64,000 nt of DNA from Paucihalobacter ruber (GTDB lineage: Bacteria > Bacteroidota > Bacteroidia > Flavobacteriales > Flavobacteriaceae). Within the stretch, counting starts at the first letter, position 1; each line of letters begins with the position of its first letter. The notes beneath the pieces were generated by a model. The model was not told where the DNA came from. It did no database searches and saw only the letters and a program-made list of their open reading frames with translations. Positions 58,946 to 64,000 of the stretch are shown in pieces. The translations under genes were made by a program, and so were the position numbers. Where the stretch lies: the NCBI RefSeq assembly GCF_006494535.1, contig NZ_VHIQ01000004.1, forward strand, positions 289,273-353,272, in the 5' to 3' direction.

Positions 58946-61900
58946 TCAATTCTTGATGACACTCAAGGATTTGACCTTGCCGGCTTGTGATATTTTAACA
59001 TTATAAATACCACCTTCTAATTTTTCGCCAAAAGTGTATAATTGGCCCGGAAGGAATTTATTTGAGTGAACCAGTTTTCCAGCGCTATCGAAAGCATAAA
59101 TTTCAATAATATCAGTTTTATTGTTCGTATTGACTTCGATAGTAAAGTAATGGCTAGATGGATTTGGATAAACCACTACGCTAATATCATCCGTTTCGGT
59201 GGTTTCTCTTGATTGATCTGAGTCCTTCTTACCTTTTTTAGGTTGGTGTATTACAATATTTCCACCAGAAATATCATAAGTAGCATCATCATTATCAGCA
59301 CTATAAATTTGATTGTCATAAATCACATCTCCGGATGCGGTTTCCCAGATCTTAATACGGAATTTATCTATTTCAATAGGATCTTTTAGGTCACCATCTA
59401 TGGCCGATACCATGAAGGAGTAGCCTTCTTCCCTATTAATAGTTCCGGTGCCTTTATAAATTCCTTTATGACCTGCAATTACCAAAGACATATCTTCATG
59501 AGATGAACTATTGAAATTAAGGTTGCCGTTTTTAAATTGGAATTCAGTATTGCCATCTAATCTATTACTTCCTCTTCGGTATTTGGCAACAAAACCAAAA
59601 TTGGCTCTTCCTTCAGCATTTAAATCTAATTGATAAGCTCCTAGAGGAGACCAAATCCAACCACCTCCGGTGATAAACCCACCATTTGGGTCAAAGACAA
59701 CAGCCAGATCGGTGAGCGCAATGGTCTCATTACCACAGGCGTCAATAAGAATCAATTCAATTTGGTAAACTCCTGGTGTTGTGTATGTATACTCAGCAGC
59801 GAAATTGTTAAATGGTGCATTGATAATAGTTTCTTCACCATTATCCCATGTCCATTTTGCTTCAGCCACTTCTCCTATTACTTCTGCCGAAACAAAAATT
59901 GAGGTATTAATCTGAATAGGGTCAAGAGGTCCAGAAATACTTACTATTTCAAGTGGTTCTGAGCATGGATCGTCAGAACATGATCCAGCTATGCCCGGGT
60001 TAATAAAGAAGTTAGTATCATCACAATCTAGGTTATTATCAACATAGCCCTTTGGCGCTGTACAGGCAAATAACGGCTGGGCATTCACATCTCCATAGCC
60101 GTCTCCGTCTGCATCAATATAGAACTCGGATTGAACACCTTCATCGATTGTTCCGTCGCAGTTGTTGTCTTTACCATCACAAAGCTCAGGAGCTCCGGGA
60201 TAAACAGTGTCGTCAGCATCGTCACAATCGGTATTATTGGCTACATATCCTTCAGGAGCATCACAGGCAAATAACGGCTGGGCATTCACATCTCCATAGC
60301 CATCTCCATCAGTATCGGGATACCACGGAAGTAATGTGGTAACTATGTCACCATTAACACAAGATTCACAGTCAGTATCAAATAAAATACCATCATCTAT
60401 TAAGCCATTACAGTCGTTATCCTTGCCGTCGCACAGTTCCGGAGCTCCGGGGTAAACAGTATCATCTGAATCATCGCAGTCTCCTTGATTTGGAGTAAAT
60501 CCATCACCATCAGCATCTATATCACCGGGATTCTGATTATTATCCTCTGTGACAGTCACCGTAAAGCTGCAATCGGCTGTATTGTTGGCAGCATCGGTTG
60601 CGCGGTAAGTTACTGTTGTAGTACCTAATGGGAATACGGCACCACTCGCTGGACCGCTTACAAGCTCTAGTGTTGGTATACCACAGTTGTCAATAGCAGT
60701 CGGTAATTCATAAGTAATCACCTTGCTAGTAACACCAAAATCAACTGTTGTACTGATATCTGTAGGACAAGTAATTACTGGTACTTGAGTATCATTTACC
60801 GTAACATTGAATTTACAGGTTGACTGATTACCCGCTGCATCTTTAGCAGTATAGACAACCTCGGTAATTCCCACAGGGAAGATATGTCCGGGTTCAAAAT
60901 TACTGGTTAGCGTCACCGAACCGCTGTTGTCGGTAGCAGTTGGTGCTGTCCAAGTTACTGCAGCACTGCAAACATCGGGATCGTTTGCTATTGTAATATC
61001 GGTTGGACAATCACTGATTACCGGGTTTTCGATATCATCACTTTCTGTGACAGTCACCGTAAAGCTGCAATCGGCAGTATTGTTGGCAGCATCGGTTGCG
61101 CGATAAGTTACTGTTGTAGTACCTAATGGGAATAAGGCACCACTTGCCAATCCGCTGATGAGTTCTATTGTTGGTATGCCACAATTGTCAATGGCAGTCG
61201 GCAATTCATAAGTGATTACCTTGCTAGTAACACCAAAATCAACTGTTGTACTGATATCTGTAGGACAAGTAATTACTGGTGCTTGAGTGTCATTTACCGT
61301 AACATTGAATTTACAGGTAGAGTGATTACCCGCTGCATCTGTAGCAGTATAGACAACCTCGGTAATTCCCACGGGGAAGATATGTCCGGGTTCAAAATTA
61401 CTGGTTAGCGTCACCGAACCGCTGTTGTCGGTAGCAGTTGGTGCTGTCCAAGTTACTGCAGCACTGCAGTTACCTTTGTCGTTTGCTACTGTAATATCGA
61501 GAGGACAATCAGTAATTACCGGGTTTTCGATATCATCACTTTCTGTGACAGTCACTGTAAAGCTGCAATCGGCAGTATTGTTGGCAGCATCGGTTGCGCG
61601 GTAAGTTACTGTTGTAGTACCTAATGGGAATACGGCGCCACTCGCTGGACCGCTTACAAGCTCTAGTGTTGGTATACCACAGTTGTCAATAGCAGTCGGC
61701 AATTCATAAGTAATCACCTTGCTAGTAACACCAAAATCAACTGTTGTACTGATATCTGTAGGACAAGTAATTACTGGTGCTTGAGTGTCATTTACCGTAA
61801 CATTGAATTTACAGGTAGACTGATTACCCGCTGCATCTGTAGCAGTATATACAACCTCGGTAATTCCCACGGGGAAGATATGTCCGGGTTCAAAATTACT

Positions 61901-64000
61901 GATTAGCGTCACCGAACCGCTGTTGTCGGTAGCAGTTGGTGCTGTCCAAGTTACTGCAGCACTGCAGTTACCTTTGTCGTTTGCTACTGTAATATCGGTT
62001 GGACAATCAGTAATTACCGGGTTTTCATTATCGGCGCTTTCTGTTATAGTTACTGTGAAACTGCAATCGGCTGTATTATTGGCAGCATCAGTTGCGCGGT
62101 AAGTTACTGTTGTAGTACCTAATGGGAATACGGCACCACTCGCTGGACCGCTTACAAGCTCTAGTGTTGGTATACCACAGTTGTCAATAGCAGTCGGCAA
62201 TTCATAAGTGATTACCTTGCTAGTAACACCAAATTCAACCGTCGTGCTGATATCAGAGGGACAGGTGATTACCGGAGCCTGACTATCCGTTACAGTGACT
62301 GTTTGAATGACTTCGGTAGCTACGTTATTATTAATGTCCGTTACATTCCAGGCGATTGTAGTTACACCCACAGGATATGGATCGGTCAACAATGCACCGT
62401 CACTTCTCACCCCTAAAGGATTACCGACAGAGCAGTTGTCCGTTGCACCGGCACTCACTGTTACCGCTGCAGAGCAAAGTCCTGCTTCGGCATTGACGTT
62501 TTGATCGCCATTGGTGGTGATTACCGGAGCCTGAGTATCCGTTACAGTGACTGTTTGAATGACTTCAGTAGCTACGTTATTATTAATGTCTGTTACATTC
62601 CAGGCGATTGTAGTTACACCCACAGGATATGGATCGGTCAACAATGCACCGTCACTTCTCACCCCTACAGGATCGCCGACAGAGCAGTTGTCGGTAGCGG
62701 TGGCACTCACTGTTACCGCTGCAGAGCAAAGTCCTGCTTCGGCATTGACGTTTTGATCGCCGTTGGTGGTGATTACCGGAGCCTGACTATCCGTTACAGT
62801 GACTGTTTGAATGACTTCGGTAGCTACGTTATTATTAATGTCCGTTACATTCCAGGCGATTGTAGTTAAACCCACAGGATATGGATCGGTCAACAATGCA
62901 CCGTCACTTCTCACCCCTACAGGATCGCCGACAGAGCAGTTGTCGGTAGCGGTGGCACTCACTGTTACCGCTGCAGAGCAAAGTCCTGCTTCGGCATTGA
63001 CGTTTTGATCGCCGTTGGTGGTGATTACCGGAGCCTGAGTATCCGTTACAGTGACTGTTTGAATGACTTCGGTAGCTACGTTATTATTAATATCCGTTAC
63101 ATTCCAGGCGATTGTAGTTACACCCACAGGATATGGATCGGTCAACAATGCACCATCACTTCTCACACCTACCGGATTACCGACCGAACAATTATCCGTT
63201 GCACCGGCACTCACTGTTACCGCTGCAGAGCAAAGTCCTGCTTCGGCATTGACGTTTTGATCGCCGTTGGTGGTGATTACCGGAGCCTGAGTATCTGTAA
63301 CAGTTACCGTCTGTAGCACTTCAGTAGCTACGTTATTATTAATGTCCGTTACATTCCAGGCGATTGTAGTTACACCCACAGGATATGGATCGGTCAACAA
63401 TGCACCGTCACTTCTCACCCCTACAGGATCGCCGACAGAGCAGTTGTCGGTAGCGGTGGCACTCACTGTTACCGCTGCAGAGCAAAGTCCTGCTTCCGCA
63501 TTGACGTTTTGATTGCCATTGGTGGTGATTACCGGAGCCTGAGTATCCGTTACAGTGACTGTTTGGATGACTTCAGTAGCTACGTTATTGTTAATGTCCG
63601 TTACATTCCAGGCGATTGTAGTTACACCCACAGGATATGGATCGGTCAACAATGCACCGTCACTTCTCACCCCTACAGGATCGCCGACAGAGCAGTTGTC
63701 GGTAGCGGTGGCACTCACTGTTACCGCTGCAGAGCAAAATCCTGCTTCGGCATTGACGTTTTGATTGCCATTGGTGGTGATTACCGGAGCCTGAGTATCC
63801 GTTACAGTGACTGTTTGAATGACTTCGGTAGCTACATTATTATTAATGTCCGTTACATTCCAGGCGATTGTAGTTACACCCACAGGATATGGATCGGTCA
63901 ACAATGCACCGTCACTTCTCACCCCTACAGGATCGCCGACAGAGCAGTTGTCGGTAGCGGTGGCACTCACTGTTACCGCTGCAGAGCAAAGTCCTGCTTC
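58946..64000 (-). CDS. Giant HYR-repeat surface protein with MopE-type motifs and T9SS tail (5' partial)
   Basis: The frame is open to the right edge, so the N-terminus and signal peptide lie outside; the start-like codon near 63970 is an internal GTG. At least 1,684 residues are visible. N-terminal in view are seven 84-residue HYR-like repeats (TDNCSVGDPVGVRSDG, TIAWNVTDINNNVATEV, the last six complete). Then come paired HYR domains (ITCPTDISTTVDFGV, DNCGIPTLELVSG; ITDCPTDITVANDKG), repeated as 166-residue dimers. Next are three Ca-type DxDxDG/MopE motifs (DADGDGFTPNQGDCDDSD, PGAPELCDGKDNDCNG), a PKD-like domain, and a T9SS type A tail (VVVYPNPSSHYFTIEV, GGIYNVKISQAG). Predicted secreted or surface adhesin. 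Monocistronic as seen. Confidence 0.9.
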   Translation of the reverse strand, partial: EAGLCSAAVTVSATATDNCSVGDPVGVRSDGALLTDPYPVGVTTIAWNVTDINNNVATEVIQTVTVTDTQAPVITTNGNQNVNAEAGFCSAAVTVSATATDNCSVGDPVGVRSDGALLTDPYPVGVTTIAWNVTDINNNVATEVIQTVTVTDTQAPVITTNGNQNVNAEAGLCSAAVTVSATATDNCSVGDPVGVRSDGALLTDPYPVGVTTIAWNVTDINNNVATEVLQTVTVTDTQAPVITTNGDQNVNAEAGLCSAAVTVSAGATDNCSVGNPVGVRSDGALLTDPYPVGVTTIAWNVTDINNNVATEVIQTVTVTDTQAPVITTNGDQNVNAEAGLCSAAVTVSATATDNCSVGDPVGVRSDGALLTDPYPVGLTTIAWNVTDINNNVATEVIQTVTVTDSQAPVITTNGDQNVNAEAGLCSAAVTVSATATDNCSVGDPVGVRSDGALLTDPYPVGVTTIAWNVTDINNNVATEVIQTVTVTDTQAPVITTNGDQNVNAEAGLCSAAVTVSAGATDNCSVGNPLGVRSDGALLTDPYPVGVTTIAWNVTDINNNVATEVIQTVTVTDSQAPVITCPSDISTTVEFGVTSKVITYELPTAIDNCGIPTLELVSGPASGAVFPLGTTTVTYRATDAANNTADCSFTVTITESADNENPVITDCPTDITVANDKGNCSAAVTWTAPTATDNSGSVTLISNFEPGHIFPVGITEVVYTATDAAGNQSTCKFNVTVNDTQAPVITCPTDISTTVDFGVTSKVITYELPTAIDNCGIPTLELVSGPASGAVFPLGTTTVTYRATDAANNTADCSFTVTVTESDDIENPVITDCPLDITVANDKGNCSAAVTWTAPTATDNSGSVTLTSNFEPGHIFPVGITEVVYTATDAAGNHSTCKFNVTVNDTQAPVITCPTDISTTVDFGVTSKVITYELPTAIDNCGIPTIELISGLASGALFPLGTTTVTYRATDAANNTADCSFTVTVTESDDIENPVISDCPTDITIANDPDVCSAAVTWTAPTATDNSGSVTLTSNFEPGHIFPVGITEVVYTAKDAAGNQSTCKFNVTVNDTQVPVITCPTDISTTVDFGVTSKVITYELPTAIDNCGIPTLELVSGPASGAVFPLGTTTVTYRATDAANNTADCSFTVTVTEDNNQNPGDIDADGDGFTPNQGDCDDSDDTVYPGAPELCDGKDNDCNGLIDDGILFDTDCESCVNGDIVTTLLPWYPDTDGDGYGDVNAQPLFACDAPEGYVANNTDCDDADDTVYPGAPELCDGKDNNCDGTIDEGVQSEFYIDADGDGYGDVNAQPLFACTAPKGYVDNNLDCDDTNFFINPGIAGSCSDDPCSEPLEIVSISGPLDPIQINTSIFVSAEVIGEVAEAKWTWDNGEETIINAPFNNFAAEYTYTTPGVYQIELILIDACGNETIALTDLAVVFDPNGGFITGGGWIWSPLGAYQLDLNAEGRANFGFVAKYRRGSNRLDGNTEFQFKNGNLNFNSSSHEDMSLVIAGHKGIYKGTGTINREEGYSFMVSAIDGDLKDPIEIDKFRIKIWETASGDVIYDNQIYSADNDDATYDISGGNIVIHQPKKGKKDSDQSRETTETDDISVVVYPNPSSHYFTIEVNTNNKTDIIEIYAFDSAGKLVHSNKFLPGQLYTFGEKLEGGIYNVKISQAGKVKSLSVIKN
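60551..62044 (-). repeat. 498-bp tandem repeats (two-HYR dimers)
   Basis: Equivalent points recur at 60551, 61049, 61547 and 62045, an exact 498-bp period (166 codons). Each unit encodes two HYR domains of different subtype. Copies are nearly identical at DNA level with scattered synonymous changes. Confidence 0.9.
62265..64000 (-). repeat. 252-bp tandem repeats in the HYR gene
   Basis: The block GTGATTACCGGAGCCTGA recurs at 62265, 62517, 62769, 63021, 63273, 63525 and 63777, an exact 252-bp period (84 codons). Six full units and one partial copy reach the edge of the window. Copies differ by only a few bases, so copy number may vary between strains or be collapsed in assembly. Confidence 0.95.

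Noticed and set aside
62307..63764. Series of 65-codon plus-strand ORFs spaced by 252 bp
   Set aside because: They are antisense shadows of the tandem repeats in the HYR gene; the regular spacing is the repeat period.

Overview
The window looks like chromosome of a marine Flavobacteriaceae bacterium (Bacteroidota). The reasons are AT-rich DNA, four secreted proteins with type IX secretion (T9SS) C-terminal sorting domains (three type A, one type B), promoters that fit the Bacteroidota TTG-N(17-23)-TANNTTTG pattern, weak Shine-Dalgarno sequences, and many short dispersed intergenic repeats. Genus cannot be fixed from the sequence alone.

Left part (1-10346): end of a beta-glucan (laminarin-type) utilisation locus. 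It holds a GPH/MFS sugar transporter fused in frame to a cytoplasmic GH17 domain, two more cytoplasmic GH17-type genes, two secreted multi-module putative glycan-binding proteins with nearly identical T9SS tails, and a LacI-type regulator. Transporter, intracellular GH17 enzymes and surface binders fit uptake and processing of beta-1,3-gluco-oligosaccharides. 10549-13331: an SLC13-type permease and two small membrane or exported proteins.

13332-14784 is a long gene-free stretch of dispersed repeats, a perfect dyad and an orphan terminator that may end a small RNA. 14785-16094: universal stress protein and DinB-like gene. 16414-20574: a two-gene McrB-like/PD-(D/E)XK restriction module, a defence system. 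20691-22681: arsenic operon (arsR, arsenate reductase, Acr3). 23534-24886: NhaA. 25442-28580: envelope proteins and an Hsp20 operon, all on the minus strand. 29091-31878: copper module (DUF305 protein plus multicopper oxidase fused to a CopB-like barrel), bracketed by two copies of a dispersed repeat.

32349-52434 is rich in exported peptidases and amidohydrolases (S9, M14, three amidohydrolases), with an atypical pyruvate kinase-like protein, a phosphoesterase, an LRR adhesin and a NarL-type two-component system. 53167-55412: a small unknown protein followed by a TPR-adenylate cyclase whose signal-peptide codons contain a textbook terminator hairpin. 56259-58787: an EF-G paralogue lacking the catalytic His, with a small helical partner. 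58946-64000: 3' part of a giant HYR-repeat surface protein with near-identical 252-bp tandem repeats, running off the right edge.

The observations I find most worth following are the transporter-GH17 fusion, the cyclase attenuator-like hairpin, the competing hairpins and shared dyad upstream of the restriction module, the CopA-CopB fusion, and the related small helical proteins paired with Hsp20 and with the EF-G paralogue.
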